Part shown: in pieces, positions 29,049 through 38,898 of the stretch
Position numbering within the stretch: the first letter of the stretch is position 1
How the letters are laid out: each line of letters opens with the position of its first letter
Assembly: GCF_010499255.1 (NCBI RefSeq)
Contig: NZ_JAAGRN010000010.1
Span: forward strand, 62,001 to 126,000
Direction: 5' to 3'
Length of the DNA: 64,000 nt
Origin: Sheuella amnicola
GTDB lineage: Bacteria; Pseudomonadota; Gammaproteobacteria; Burkholderiales; Burkholderiaceae_B
The notes under the pieces: generated by a model
The model's input: the letters and a program-made list of their open reading frames with translations, nothing else
Told to the model about the DNA's origin: nothing
The model's database searches: none
Translations under genes and position numbers: made by a program

Positions 29049-30936
29049 CGACGGACCCGATCGAATGCAGATAACTTGCCTTTAGTTCCAGATTCAGTTC
29101 ATCAAAATCGTTGATTTTGAGCGCAACTTGCTGACCGCGCGAAAGCTCGGGCAGTCCCGGAAGACGCGTCACAAATGGTGCGTTTCCCAGTCGGATCAGA
29201 TCGTCCTTCAAAACGTGCCCAATCGTTTCGCTGACTTGTTGTTGCCTTAACCAACGCAACACCCAGTAGCGTTCCATTTGATTTTGAAAATCGTTCCAGG
29301 TTGCATACTGAGCTTCGAATGCGCCAATGATCGCGAACAAGTCCGCATCACGGGGCTTGAAAGGTGCAACCAGGGGGGCAGAAACGCCATGTTCGATCGC
29401 GGCGATCAATTGCCACTGATTGACCAAGTCTACATAGCGCCGCAAAGGGGATGTGCACCATGCATACTGAGCGACACCGATCGCTTCATGTGGCAATGCA
29501 TGCGTGCTCATTCGCACGCGACCGGTCTGTTGCGATCGATAGATTCCAGGCAGTCCGTGCGATGCGAGCAATCCTCCCCAGATGCTGTTGGCAAGAATCA
29601 TATATTCCGCGACTAGTCTATCCAGAGGAGCATTGCGTTGCCTGGGAAGAATACGAACCGGCGTATCCGGATTGTCTGCGGGACCATCCAGATAGAAACT
29701 GTATTCGACGCGATTATTGTTTTCGGGTTTGCCTCGAACAATTTCGCGCTGTTTGTTCAGTTGTAGAGCGAGCTGCCAGAGCGGCCGTATCCATTCGTTG
29801 TAGGGCAGGACGACCGAAGGGTCAGCCAGCGAAGCATCTGTAATGTGCTCGTCAAGCATATTGTGACGCAGGTTCGCGCGAACGGCGATTCGTTCGAGTT
29901 TGCTTTCGTGAGAGACGATTTCACCGGTGGCCGGATTGGCTGTGACATATAAGGACAGGGCCGGAACGGGTTTCCCTTCGTCGAGCGAGAAAGTTTCTAT
30001 CACTGAGTCAGGTTGCATGGGGATTTTTTCGCCGGGCATGTAGACCGTCGACATACGTGCGCGCGCTAGTCGATCAAGCTCACTGTCCCTGGTGACCAGC
30101 AGTCCGGGCGCGGCAACATGAACGCCAACCCGAATGTTTCCATTCGGTAACGCCTCTACTGATAGGGCATCGTCAATTTCTGTAGTGGTGATGTCGTCGA
30201 CTGAGTAGGCCTCAACGCTTGCCAGTGGCAAGTCACGCTCCGGTGCGGAAATGTTGATTGGACCAAAACCGGTTCCTTTCGGAAAATGAGTCGCTAGAAA
30301 CTTGCCTTGATGCAGAGCTAGCGCGTGAGGCCAGGCGCCAAGATCCAACAAAAGTTGTTCGGGTGTTTTTTGAAGCCGGCTGCAGGCGGTTTCGATCGCT
30401 TTCCATGCCTGCGAGTTTTTATCCGGACGGGTTACCAAGCTCAGCGCAAGTTCCGCGATGGATGCAGGCAGGCGTCCGGCTATCATTTCGTCCGCCCAGC
30501 CGGCAATCTCTTCGGCTTGGAGTCGTTTCTTTTCTTGTGCAGCGAGGGCAGCAGTCAGGATTTCGGGGGGAGCAGCTCGGTAACGACCTTTGCCGCGACG
30601 ATGAAAGTAGATGGGCGACTCATGCAACCTGAAAAGAAGGGTGGCTTTTTCCAGAGCGTCCGGAGCATGGCCGAAATATTCCGTACCCAGAGTGTCGAGA
30701 TCAAATTCCTCTTGCGGAGCAACCTCCCATAAAAATGGGACGTCGATTTCCTGCGCCAGTTCTTGAGCCTTTGCCAGCAAAATATCGGGAGCGGGGGAGG
30801 AAAAGTGAAACAGGCAGTTGGCCCGCTTGATTTTGCTGCGTTTTCCCGAGGACGATTCGACTTGAATTGTCGCTTCGGTCTCGGACATGATGTGAGCGGC
30901 CTTGAATGCGCCATCTTCTTCAAACAAAACAAACAT
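29032..30936 (-). CDS. RNB-domain exoribonuclease (RNase II family)
   Basis: 3'-5' exoribonuclease of the RNase II/R superfamily, 634 residues. The catalytic segment of the RNB domain reads SVDDITTTEIDDALSVE, with the acidic residues that hold two Mg ions, followed by VGVHVAAPG. The region RMSTVYMPGEKIPMQPDSVI and the late YAWCTSPLRRYVDLVNQWQL are also family marks. An S1-like C-terminal end (FVTRLPGLPELSRGQQVALKI) is present. It is shorter than RNase R and lacks its basic tail, so it is nearest the RNase II-like group of betaproteobacteria. First gene of a six-gene minus-strand run. Confidence 0.93.
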   Translation of the reverse strand: MFVLFEEDGAFKAAHIMSETEATIQVESSSGKRSKIKRANCLFHFSSPAPDILLAKAQELAQEIDVPFLWEVAPQEEFDLDTLGTEYFGHAPDALEKATLLFRLHESPIYFHRRGKGRYRAAPPEILTAALAAQEKKRLQAEEIAGWADEMIAGRLPASIAELALSLVTRPDKNSQAWKAIETACSRLQKTPEQLLLDLGAWPHALALHQGKFLATHFPKGTGFGPINISAPERDLPLASVEAYSVDDITTTEIDDALSVEALPNGNIRVGVHVAAPGLLVTRDSELDRLARARMSTVYMPGEKIPMQPDSVIETFSLDEGKPVPALSLYVTANPATGEIVSHESKLERIAVRANLRHNMLDEHITDASLADPSVVLPYNEWIRPLWQLALQLNKQREIVRGKPENNNRVEYSFYLDGPADNPDTPVRILPRQRNAPLDRLVAEYMILANSIWGGLLASHGLPGIYRSQQTGRVRMSTHALPHEAIGVAQYAWCTSPLRRYVDLVNQWQLIAAIEHGVSAPLVAPFKPRDADLFAIIGAFEAQYATWNDFQNQMERYWVLRWLRQQQVSETIGHVLKDDLIRLGNAPFVTRLPGLPELSRGQQVALKINDFDELNLELKASYLHSIGSVDESTD

Positions 30937-30972
30937 ACTTTAATCCGGTTGATTCGATTTGCCTGACCTGAT

Positions 30973-32343
30973 TCAGGCGCGGGTTTGAGCCAAAGCGGAA
31001 AGCAAGCGGGAGTGAATTCCGCCAAAACCGCCATTGCTCATGATCAGAATATGGTCACCACAACGCGCTTCTCGTGCTATTGAATCGATGAGTTGATCCA
31101 TTTCGTGGTGCGCTTGCATCTTGTCGCCCAGCTCGGCCAAAACAACTGAAGGATTCCAGCCGAGAGCTTGTTTGCCGGTTTTTTCGCCAAAACAGAATAC
31201 GCGATCGGCACCCTCAAGTGCTTGCGGCAAGCGGGCGGCCATCGTGCCAAGTTTCATTGTATTGGAGCGAGGTTCGAGTACGGCAAGAATTCTCTTGTTG
31301 CCGACTTGGGCTCGCAGTCCCTCGATTGTGGTGCGGATCGCAGTCGGGTGATGGGCGAAGTCGTCATAGACTGTGATGTCGTTGACCACCCCGCGAACTT
31401 CCATTCGTCGCTTGACTCCCCCAAAAGAGCAAAGTGCCTGAATGCTCGTTGCGGGGTCGATGCCGATGTGGGCGGCTGCAAGGATCGCTACGATTGCGTT
31501 GTGACGATTATGCTCTCCTGTAAGCGGCCATTTGACTTGGCCGTGCAGGCGGGTGCCTTCGAATACATCAAAGGAAAGAGCGTCGACTGTTTGTGCGTGC
31601 CAACCTTGTAACGTGCCGGTTTTGATGACTTCTGACCAGCAGCCGCGCTCAAGCACCCGATCCAGCGCCTCATCTCCAGAGGGCATGATCACCCTTCCCG
31701 AGCCGGGTACCGTTCTTAACAAATGATGAAATTGTGTTTCGATTGCCGATAAATCCGGAAATATGTCGGCATGGTCATATTCGAGGTTGTTTAGAATGAC
31801 CGTGCGCGGGCGGTAATGCACAAATTTTGATCGTTTGTCGAAAAATGCAGTGTCGTATTCATCTGCCTCGATAACGAATAAATCGACATCCTGATCGAGT
31901 CGAGCGGATACTTGCAGTCCGGGTGCGACTCCGCCGATCAGAAAGTTCGGTTTTTTTCCGGCGACTTCAAGAATCCAGGCCAGCATCGAGCTAGTCGTGG
32001 TTTTGCCGTGTGTACCTGCAACGGCCAACACATGTTGTTTTTGTAGAACATGCTCACCTAGCCATTGCGGACCCGACGTATAAGGCAGGCCTGACTCGAG
32101 TATGGCTTCCATGAGCGGGTTACCCCGGGAAACGACATTGCCGATAATGAATAAGTCAGGTTTGAGGGCAATCTGATCCGACCCGAATCCTTCGATCAGA
32201 TCGATGCCTTGCTCGGCCAATTGAGTGCTCATGGGAGGGTATACACCCGCATCGCAACCTGTGACGCGATGTCCGGCGGCTCGGGCAATCAAAGCCAGTC
32301 CGCCCATAAATGTGCCGCAAATTCCTAAAATATGCAGATGCAT
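30973..32343 (-). CDS. mpl: UDP-N-acetylmuramate:L-alanyl-gamma-D-glutamyl-meso-diaminopimelate ligase
   Basis: Mpl reattaches the recycled murein tripeptide to UDP-MurNAc. It has 456 residues, Mur-ligase architecture: N-terminal Rossmann-like domain (HILGICGTFMGGLALIARAAG), central ATP domain with AVAGTHGKTTTSSM as P-loop, metal and substrate residues in VIEADEYDTAFFDKRSKF, and C-terminal DDFAHHPTAI. The ICGTFMGG form of the first loop distinguishes Mpl from MurC. It is 36 bases upstream of the ribonuclease gene on the same strand and divergent from the TlpA-like gene. Confidence 0.96.
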   Translation of the reverse strand: MHLHILGICGTFMGGLALIARAAGHRVTGCDAGVYPPMSTQLAEQGIDLIEGFGSDQIALKPDLFIIGNVVSRGNPLMEAILESGLPYTSGPQWLGEHVLQKQHVLAVAGTHGKTTTSSMLAWILEVAGKKPNFLIGGVAPGLQVSARLDQDVDLFVIEADEYDTAFFDKRSKFVHYRPRTVILNNLEYDHADIFPDLSAIETQFHHLLRTVPGSGRVIMPSGDEALDRVLERGCWSEVIKTGTLQGWHAQTVDALSFDVFEGTRLHGQVKWPLTGEHNRHNAIVAILAAAHIGIDPATSIQALCSFGGVKRRMEVRGVVNDITVYDDFAHHPTAIRTTIEGLRAQVGNKRILAVLEPRSNTMKLGTMAARLPQALEGADRVFCFGEKTGKQALGWNPSVVLAELGDKMQAHHEMDQLIDSIAREARCGDHILIMSNGGFGGIHSRLLSALAQTRA

Positions 32344-32423
32344 AAAAACCTCCTCCCCGCATTGTAGAGGTAGATGCCAGGTTGTTACCCTTGCGCTTGG
32401 TCTTGCGGAGTATGATTTCCGTT

Positions 32424-32987
32424 ATGAATAGAAGAACTTTAATTCTTGGTGCCACGGGACTTGGGGCAATTGGTTTGACAGGATGGTTGGCCTACCGCGA
32501 AACCTCGAAATCGGCCCCGCCCGCCAATCGATCCCTTAAGTCTTCTGCGCCCAACAAAACCGAGCTAGATGTTGCAGGTTTTCTTGCCACGATCCTGCCG
32601 GATTTGCAGGGCAAGGATCAGCCAATCAAATCCTTTTTGGGCAAGCCGCTGGTGGTTAATTTCTGGGCAACGTGGTGTGCACCTTGCGTTCAGGAAATGC
32701 CTATTCTGGAGGAAATCTCCAAATCCAGAACGGATATTCAATTTATTGGTATCGGCATCGATACTGCTGACAATATGCGTCAATTTGTAGCTAAAGTTCA
32801 GGTAAATTATCCCTTGCTTGTTGCCGGACACAGTGGAATTTCTCTTGTCAGGGCATTAGGCAATACGTCTGGAGGGCTGCCTTTTACAGTCATGTTCGAT
32901 GCAAATGGGACCATGATCGATACAATATTAGGCCAAATCGATTCTGCCGACTTGACTCGAAAAATCAATGACTTATTTACTAAATAA
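32424..32987 (+). CDS. TlpA-like thiol-disulfide oxidoreductase
   Basis: Membrane-anchored or exported thioredoxin-fold protein, 187 residues. An N-terminal hydrophobic segment (LILGATGLGAIGLTGWLAY) acts as signal or anchor. The redox motif is WATWCAPCVQEMP with Cys85 and Cys88. The cis-proline region reads GGLPFTVMF. The likely role is reduction of periplasmic disulfides, for example in cytochrome c maturation or as a general TlpA. The ATG at 32424 has a GGAG 13 bases upstream; the frame is open to 32382 with another ATG at 32412. Confidence 0.9.
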   Translation: MNRRTLILGATGLGAIGLTGWLAYRETSKSAPPANRSLKSSAPNKTELDVAGFLATILPDLQGKDQPIKSFLGKPLVVNFWATWCAPCVQEMPILEEISKSRTDIQFIGIGIDTADNMRQFVAKVQVNYPLLVAGHSGISLVRALGNTSGGLPFTVMFDANGTMIDTILGQIDSADLTRKINDLFTK

Positions 32988-33066
32988 AAGACGTAAATGG
33001 ACAAATCACGGGTTTTAGCGTTAAAAAGACACCTGTTAGATAAATTTTGTCACTGAGTCCAATCGA

Positions 33067-33513
33067 ATGGCACAACGCATTCTCGTTCTGCATGGCCCCA
33101 ACCTGAATCTCTTGGGTACACGCGAACCTCAGCTTTACGGACACACCACATTGCCCGAGCTCAATGCGAGGTTAGGCGGATTGTCATCCAGCTTGGGCGC
33201 AAGTCTGGACTCTTTTCAGAGCAACCACGAAGGTGAATTGGTCGACCGTATTCAGGCAGCCCGTCTGGACTCGACAGACTTCATCATCATCAATGCAGGT
33301 GCCTTCACGCACACCAGTGTAGCTATACGCGATGCGCTCGCCGGGGTGAATATCCCTTTTGTCGAAGTTCACATTTCGAACGTTTATAAGCGCGAACCTT
33401 TCCGTCATCACTCCTACTTGTCTGATTTGGCTCTTGGAGTGGTGGCAGGTCTTGGCCCTCAGGGCTACGAGGCCGCTGTGCGCTATGCCGTGCAGTATGT
33501 CCAACCGGTTTGA
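33067..33513 (+). CDS. aroQ: 3-dehydroquinate dehydratase, type II
   Basis: AroQ dehydrates 3-dehydroquinate to 3-dehydroshikimate. It has 148 residues and forms dodecamers in the family. Motifs: [21 protein letters not shown] at the N-terminus (with the flexible catalytic loop Arg and Tyr), [31 protein letters not shown] and [18 protein letters not shown]. It heads the gene run accB-accC-prmA, the usual betaproteobacterial order. Confidence 0.97.
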   Translation: MAQRILVLHGPNLNLLGTREPQLYGHTTLPELNARLGGLSSSLGASLDSFQSNHEGELVDRIQAARLDSTDFIIINAGAFTHTSVAIRDALAGVNIPFVEVHISNVYKREPFRHHSYLSDLALGVVAGLGPQGYEAAVRYAVQYVQPV

Positions 33514-33550
33514 TCCTTCATACCGCCCCCTATCTCTTTACGGAACTAAT

Positions 33551-33997
33551 ATGGATCTCAGAAAACTGAAAACCTTGATCGATCTGGTTGCAGAGTCCGG
33601 TATCGCCGAACTCGAAATCACAGAAGGCGAAGGCAAGGTACGCATCGTTAAGTTTTCTCAAGCAGTTCAGCCCGTCGCATACGCGGCGGCTCCCGTGGCA
33701 GCCGCCGCTCCAGTGGCTGAGGCCGCTGTTGCTCCTGCGCCCGCTGCGGCGCCTGTTGCGACTGGGCATGCAGTCAAGGCTCCGATGGTTGGAACGTTCT
33801 ACCGAGCTCCTAATCCGGGCGCTCCGGCGTTTGTTCAGGTCGGACAGCAGGTTAAGGAGGGTGATGTCCTGTGCATCATCGAGGCTATGAAGCTGCTCAA
33901 TGAAATCGAAGCCGACAAGACTGGCGTTATCAAGGAGATCCTTGTCGAAAACGGTGAGCCCGTTGAATATGGCCAGCCTCTTTTTGTGATCGCCTGA
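33551..33997 (+). CDS. accB: Acetyl-CoA carboxylase biotin carboxyl carrier protein
   Basis: Carrier subunit of acetyl-CoA carboxylase, 148 residues. The N-terminal domain begins [23 protein letters not shown]. An Ala/Pro/Val-rich linker spans about 41-75. The C-terminal biotinyl domain has the target lysine K114 in EAMKLLNEI. The frame is open upstream into aroQ (to 33359), but the ATG at 33551 is where homology starts. accC begins one base after the stop. Confidence 0.97.
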   Translation: MDLRKLKTLIDLVAESGIAELEITEGEGKVRIVKFSQAVQPVAYAAAPVAAAAPVAEAAVAPAPAAAPVATGHAVKAPMVGTFYRAPNPGAPAFVQVGQQVKEGDVLCIIEAMKLLNEIEADKTGVIKEILVENGEPVEYGQPLFVIA

Positions 33998-33998
33998 T

Positions 33999-35348
33999 AT
34001 GTTTGAAAAGATTCTGATCGCCAACCGGGGCGAAATCGCCCTGAGGATTCAGCGCGCCTGTCGCGAGATGGGAATCAAAACCGTCGTCGTTCATTCCGAA
34101 GCAGACCGTGATGCCAAGTATGTGCGTTTAGCCGACGAATCGGTATGTATCGGACCGGCAGCATCGCGAGACAGCTATCTCAACATGCCCGCAATCATTT
34201 CGGCAGCCGAAGTCACTGATGCTGAAGCAATTCATCCCGGCTACGGATTCTTGTCCGAAAATGCCGATTTTGCAGATCGTGTCGAAAAAAGTGGCTTTGT
34301 GTTTATCGGCCCACGCCCCGAGTCTATTCGCTTGATGGGTGACAAAGTCAGCGCCAAGCATGCAATGATCGAGGCGGGTGTGCCGGTCGTACCCGGATCT
34401 CAGGGTGCTTTGCCGGATGATTCCGCCGAAATTCTGCGTATCGCTCAAGAAGTGGGGTATCCGGTAATCATCAAAGCAGCCGGCGGCGGTGGTGGTCGGG
34501 GCATGCGAGTCGTGCACACCGAAGCTGCCCTGCTAAATGCAGTTACGATGACTAAATCCGAGGCTGGTGCCGCTTTCAACAATCCGGAAGTCTATCTGGA
34601 GAAGTTTCTCGAGAATCCTCGCCATATCGAAATTCAAGTGCTTGCCGATGGCGAGCGCAATGCTGTTTGGCTTGGCGAGCGGGACTGCTCAATGCAGCGG
34701 CGCCATCAAAAAGTCATCGAAGAAGCGCCTGCTCCGGGCATCCCCCGTAAGCTGATTGAAAAAATCGGAGAGCGCTGCGCAGAAGCTTGTCGCAAGATTC
34801 GATACCGTGGCGCGGGCACGTTTGAATTCCTGTATGAAAACGGTGAGTTTTACTTCATCGAGATGAATACCCGGATTCAAGTCGAGCACCCGGTCACGGA
34901 GCTGATCACTGGAATTGATCTGGTTCAACAGCAAATTCGGGTCGCTGCGGGTGAAAAATTCAACTTGCGCCAGAAGGATATTGTCTTTAAAGGGCATGCC
35001 ATTGAATGCCGAATCAATGCGGAAGATCCCTTTAATTTCACGCCTAGTCCAGGTCGCATTACCAACTGGCATACGCCGGGTGGTCCGGGCGTGCGAATCG
35101 ACTCGCATGTGTTTAACGGTTACTTCGTGCCGCCCAATTACGACTCCATGATTGCGAAGGTGATCACATATGGAGAAGATCGAAATCAGGCGCTGGCGCG
35201 TATGACCATTGCATTGTCAGAAATGGTTGTCGAAGGCATCAACACGAATATCGCGCTTCATCGCGAACTGATGGTTGATGCGCGCTTCGCCGAAGGTGGA
35301 ACCAGTATTCATTATCTGGAACATAAGCTGGCATCTCGGCCGACCTGA
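33999..35348 (+). CDS. accC: Acetyl-CoA carboxylase biotin carboxylase subunit
   Basis: ATP-dependent carboxylation of biotin on AccB, the first half-reaction of fatty-acid synthesis. It has 449 residues. The N-terminal [16 protein letters not shown], the glycine-rich lid [14 protein letters not shown], the metal site [18 protein letters not shown], and [17 protein letters not shown] are all as expected for an ATP-grasp carboxylase. It is one base downstream of accB. Confidence 0.98.
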   Translation: MFEKILIANRGEIALRIQRACREMGIKTVVVHSEADRDAKYVRLADESVCIGPAASRDSYLNMPAIISAAEVTDAEAIHPGYGFLSENADFADRVEKSGFVFIGPRPESIRLMGDKVSAKHAMIEAGVPVVPGSQGALPDDSAEILRIAQEVGYPVIIKAAGGGGGRGMRVVHTEAALLNAVTMTKSEAGAAFNNPEVYLEKFLENPRHIEIQVLADGERNAVWLGERDCSMQRRHQKVIEEAPAPGIPRKLIEKIGERCAEACRKIRYRGAGTFEFLYENGEFYFIEMNTRIQVEHPVTELITGIDLVQQQIRVAAGEKFNLRQKDIVFKGHAIECRINAEDPFNFTPSPGRITNWHTPGGPGVRIDSHVFNGYFVPPNYDSMIAKVITYGEDRNQALARMTIALSEMVVEGINTNIALHRELMVDARFAEGGTSIHYLEHKLASRPT

Positions 35349-35372
35349 TCGTTTTTGAAAAGGTCATCACAC

Positions 35373-35410
35373 CGGGCCAAATGGTAGCCTGACGGCAACC
35401 GTTTGGTCCG
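35373..35410 (+). other. RNA hairpin between accC and prmA
   Basis: Bases 35373-35385 and 35398-35410 pair over 13 positions (two G-U wobbles) around a 12-base loop, 20 bases before the prmA ATG. No T-run follows, so it is not an intrinsic terminator. It could act as a pause, a processing site or an mRNA-stability element separating acc from prmA expression. Confidence 0.45.
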
Positions 35411-35429
35411 ATGTTTATTGGAAATCACC

Positions 35430-36335
35430 ATGCGTGAATTGGTTTTACTCTGTCCCGGTGCGTTGGTCGAGCCTCTCTCGGATGCCTTGCTTGATGCTGG
35501 AGCTTTGAGTGTTTCGGTCGAAGATGCTGATCTGGATACGGATGCCGAGCAGCCATTGTTTGGCGAACCCGGAACCGAACCCGATACCCATGCCTGGGAG
35601 CGGAATCATCTTATTGTGCTTTTGGCCGATGGCGTCGATCCTGAGCAATTATTGGCTGCGGCCCAAGACGATCTCGGTGCTGTGGAGCCGCCGCTATCGT
35701 GGACACTGCGACAGGTTCCCGATGCGGACTGGGTGCGATTGACTCAATCGCAGTTCGGCCCAATTGCCGTTGGCGAAAAAATCCTGATTGTTCCAAGTTG
35801 GCATGCCGAGCAGATGCCGAGCAAACCGGAGCCGGGGCGTATTGCTATTCAATTGGATCCGGGTCTGGCGTTTGGCACGGGTAGTCACCCGACAACGCAC
35901 TTGTGCCTGGAGTGGTTGGCCGAGTGTATGCCGACCGGATCAACTGTGCTTGATTATGGTTGTGGGTCGGGCATACTTGCGATTGCCGCCTCCATGCTTG
36001 GTGCAGCGCCGGTTGTTGGAGTGGATATCGATGACCAGGCTGTTCAGGCAACCAAGGATAATGCCGAGGTTAATTGTGTCAATGTGAAGGCCTTGTTGCC
36101 GGATGGTTTGTCGGACGGCCTCTTTGATATTGTCGTCGCGAACATTCTTTCAAATCCGCTAAAAGTACTCGCACCCATGTTGGCAGGGCGCGTGCGTTCG
36201 GGCGGACACCTTGTGTTGTCCGGCGTGCTGGAAAGACAGGCTCACGAGGTGGCCGCCGCATATGCGCCATGGTTGCCGATGTCGGTTTGGCGGGCTCGTG
36301 ATGGTTGGGTTTGTCTGGCCGGCACGAAACCGTAG
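35430..36335 (+). CDS. prmA: Ribosomal protein L11 methyltransferase
   Basis: SAM-dependent trimethylation of ribosomal protein L11. It has 301 residues from the ATG at 35430 (MRELVLLCPGALVEPL); an open frame from a TTG at 35403 is ignored. The SAM-binding loop is VLDYGCGSGILAIAASMLGA, preceded by LDPGLAFGTGSHPTTHLCLEWL. The NPF-like catalytic stretch is VVANILSNPLKVLAP. All three are PrmA signatures. The next gene begins within ten bases of its stop. Confidence 0.95.
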   Translation: MRELVLLCPGALVEPLSDALLDAGALSVSVEDADLDTDAEQPLFGEPGTEPDTHAWERNHLIVLLADGVDPEQLLAAAQDDLGAVEPPLSWTLRQVPDADWVRLTQSQFGPIAVGEKILIVPSWHAEQMPSKPEPGRIAIQLDPGLAFGTGSHPTTHLCLEWLAECMPTGSTVLDYGCGSGILAIAASMLGAAPVVGVDIDDQAVQATKDNAEVNCVNVKALLPDGLSDGLFDIVVANILSNPLKVLAPMLAGRVRSGGHLVLSGVLERQAHEVAAAYAPWLPMSVWRARDGWVCLAGTKP

Positions 36336-36344
36336 GTGGATCGA

Positions 36345-37379
36345 ATGAGTTTAGTTACCCGCTGCCCCAAGTGCGAGAGTCGTTTTCTGATAGAGCCTGA
36401 TCAGTTGAGTGAGCATCAAGGCTTGGTCAGATGTGGGGAGTGTTCGCATATTTTTGATGGATATGACGAACTGGAAAGTAAAGTCCCGACCTTGACGCGC
36501 AGGTTGCCGGCGCAGCAAGTCAGCCAAACGCCTGCAGTTTCGAATCCGTTTGCGAATATTCCAAGTTTGGATCTCGATCATGCACCGACCGGCGGCGAGG
36601 ATTCCACACTGAGTTGGGAATCAGAGCCGGAACCGCAAACGGAATCTATCCGTGCATCGGCGTCATCAACCGAACCCTCTGTCATGCGCCATAGATCGGT
36701 CGCTGCAACAGTTGATTCTGATACGGAGCCTGCAAAAACTTCATCGTTGGCATCACCCACGTCACGCGAACCCCGGCTTGACTCCTTGCGCTCCGCAGAT
36801 ATTGCGCTGCGAGGAGAGTCCAGGCAGCTGCGTCAGCATGTTCCATCTTCGGATCCGGATTTCGGCACGCCCCAAGACGGCATGAATATGATAGGTATTC
36901 TGCTGTGGGGGTTTGGAAGCCTGCTGGCAATCATTTTTTTATGCGGACAGCTGGTCTATATCTACCGTAACGATATAGCAACTAACGCCCCCGCTTTGCG
37001 TTCGACGCTTGAGTCAATCTGCGCCAGAGTGGGATGCGAGGTTTCATTGTCCCGTCATCTTGATCGAATTACGATTGAAGGTGCTTCGCTTGACCAGACA
37101 GGCGCTTCTCAACAGGAAGGTCAGGCGAGCGAACAAATTTTGCGTTTCACTATGCGTAATCGCTATGAAAAAAATCAGCCATGGCCTCATTTAATATTGG
37201 AGCTGACCGACCCATCTTCAACTGTGGTCGTTCGTAAAGTCATCGCACCCCACCAGTATTTACCATCGAATTTGGTAGACCAACCATTTATGGCTCAACA
37301 GGAAGTCAAACTAGTCCTGCCCATATCCGTAATGGGGCCGCAGATCAATGGGTTTAATATTCAAAAGTTCTTTCCTTGA
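36345..37379 (+). CDS. Zinc-ribbon and DUF3426 domain membrane protein
   Basis: Conserved protein of unknown function, 344 residues. The N-terminal MJ0042-type zinc finger has CPKC (C7 and C10) and CGEC (around residues 30-33). A Ser/Pro-rich disordered region follows to about residue 180. One transmembrane helix (MIGILLWGFGSLLAIIFLCGQ) leads into a C-terminal DUF3426 domain. The start at ATG 36345 has AGGTGGA just upstream; a GTG at 36336 directly after the prmA stop is possible. It follows prmA in many betaproteobacteria. Confidence 0.88.
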   Translation: MSLVTRCPKCESRFLIEPDQLSEHQGLVRCGECSHIFDGYDELESKVPTLTRRLPAQQVSQTPAVSNPFANIPSLDLDHAPTGGEDSTLSWESEPEPQTESIRASASSTEPSVMRHRSVAATVDSDTEPAKTSSLASPTSREPRLDSLRSADIALRGESRQLRQHVPSSDPDFGTPQDGMNMIGILLWGFGSLLAIIFLCGQLVYIYRNDIATNAPALRSTLESICARVGCEVSLSRHLDRITIEGASLDQTGASQQEGQASEQILRFTMRNRYEKNQPWPHLILELTDPSSTVVVRKVIAPHQYLPSNLVDQPFMAQQEVKLVLPISVMGPQINGFNIQKFFP

Positions 37380-37388
37380 GGCATTAAT

Positions 37389-38327
37389 ATGACATCGCCG
37401 GTTCTAATTTGTGGTTCTGTAGCTTTCGATACGATCGCCGTATTCGAGGGGCGCTTCAAGGATCATATTCTTTCCGATCGCATTCACGCACTAAATGTTT
37501 CATTCCTTGTACCTAGCATGCGCAGAGACTTTGGCGGATGCGCAGGCAATATTGCCTACAATCTGCATCTGTTAGGTGGTAAACCGGTGCCGGTCGCAAC
37601 GATTGGTGAAGATGCAACCGATTATCTCGATCGATTCGTAAAGCTGGGAATTGACGTTGGCATGATGCGTGTCATTCCTGAAACGTTGACCGCGCAGTGT
37701 TTCATCACGACAGACCAGGATGACAACCAAATCAGTGCGTTTCACCCTGGCGCCATGGAGCGATCTGCCGAAAACGATCTGACCGGTCAAAAGGCCGCTT
37801 GGGGTATCGTCGCGCCGGACTCGAAGGCCGGCATGATTGCCCACGCCAAAAGGTTGAATGCTCAAGGTATTCCTTTCATCTTTGACCTGGGTCAGGCTAT
37901 GCCGTTGTTCGATGGCGATGACATCAAGCAAATGATCGATTTGGCTCAAGTACTTTGCGTCAATGATTATGAGGCAAGTGTTGTCGAGCAGCGCACTGGC
38001 CAGTCGATTGCCCAGCTTGCCGAAAAACTGCAAGCCGTTGTTGTTACGCGCGGTGGCGAGGGCGCAACCTTATATACGGAAGGCCGTGATGAACACATTG
38101 ATCCGGTGATTCCGGCCGATGTCATTGATCCAACGGGCTGTGGCGATGCACATCGTGCAGGACTCTTGTATGGTTTGACTTTAGGATGGTCGTGGAGCCA
38201 TGCTTGTCGCTTAGGTAATCTGATGGGTTCGATCAAGATCGCCTCGCGAGGTCCTCAAAATCATGCCCCTAGCCGCGCAGCAATCAGTGCGCAGTTGCAT
38301 GCCCAGTTTGGTTTGCACTTGCCATGA
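37389..38327 (+). CDS. PfkB-family sugar/nucleoside kinase
   Basis: Ribokinase-like kinase of 312 residues. The first signature is GGCAGNIAYNLHLLGGKPV, and the second, DPTGCGDAHRAGLLYGL, holds the catalytic Asp in GCGD. Betaproteobacterial members are usually annotated as adenosine kinase or carbohydrate kinase; the substrate cannot be told from the sequence. The start is ten bases after the upstream stop, and its stop overlaps the following lipoprotein gene as ATGA. Confidence 0.9.
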   Translation: MTSPVLICGSVAFDTIAVFEGRFKDHILSDRIHALNVSFLVPSMRRDFGGCAGNIAYNLHLLGGKPVPVATIGEDATDYLDRFVKLGIDVGMMRVIPETLTAQCFITTDQDDNQISAFHPGAMERSAENDLTGQKAAWGIVAPDSKAGMIAHAKRLNAQGIPFIFDLGQAMPLFDGDDIKQMIDLAQVLCVNDYEASVVEQRTGQSIAQLAEKLQAVVVTRGGEGATLYTEGRDEHIDPVIPADVIDPTGCGDAHRAGLLYGLTLGWSWSHACRLGNLMGSIKIASRGPQNHAPSRAAISAQLHAQFGLHLP

Positions 38328-38845
38328 TCACGCGTCTCATCGGACAAATCTCGAGTTTCTTCCGGCCTGCTTTTGGTGCCGTATTGGCGGGGGTGCTTAT
38401 ATTATCGGGGTGTGCCGGTGGTGATCGTTTAGTATCTGGGGTTAATCAGCCGGCCGGGCAACAATCGAAGTCCGGACAAACTTCCCTAGGGGTGATTTCA
38501 TCGATACGCAAGATCAGTCTTCACGAAGATCGTGCTTCCGAGGCGGCTGCCAGGTCGCCTGATGTCGATGGAAAATCAGTGATCCCGCCTAGCCATGTCA
38601 GCTCCCCCAATTATGTCAGTCAGGGCAAAACATTATCGATGGTTGGTCACGTCGTATTGTCATCCTTGGCTGGCGACAACACGGATGATCAGCCCTATTC
38701 GACTGATGGTCAGGAATTGACGATCAAGCTTGATAGCGGTGGCACCAGAGTGGTTGTGCAACCCCTGAACCCGGCGCTTCAGTTGAACCAGCGAGTCAAA
38801 ATCATTACTGTCGCAGGCGAACCGACAAGAGTGCAATCGGATTGA
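38324..38845 (+). CDS. Small lipoprotein, SlyB-like C-terminal segment
   Basis: Predicted lipoprotein of 173 residues. The signal AVLAGVLILSGC ends in a lipidation Cys followed by AGGDRL. The middle part reads LGVISSIRKISLHED and the C-terminal part ELTIKLDSGGTRVVVQPLNPALQLNQRVKI. Both resemble the two ends of the SlyB/Pcp outer-membrane lipoprotein domain, but the glycine-zipper between them is missing. Function unknown. It overlaps the kinase gene by four bases, so it is the last gene of the aroQ-accBC-prmA run. Confidence 0.75.
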   Translation: MITRLIGQISSFFRPAFGAVLAGVLILSGCAGGDRLVSGVNQPAGQQSKSGQTSLGVISSIRKISLHEDRASEAAARSPDVDGKSVIPPSHVSSPNYVSQGKTLSMVGHVVLSSLAGDNTDDQPYSTDGQELTIKLDSGGTRVVVQPLNPALQLNQRVKIITVAGEPTRVQSD

Positions 38846-38898
38846 TTCGTTCGATTCATTGATCCGATCGCTATGTCTTGGCCTTGCGTCATAACATT

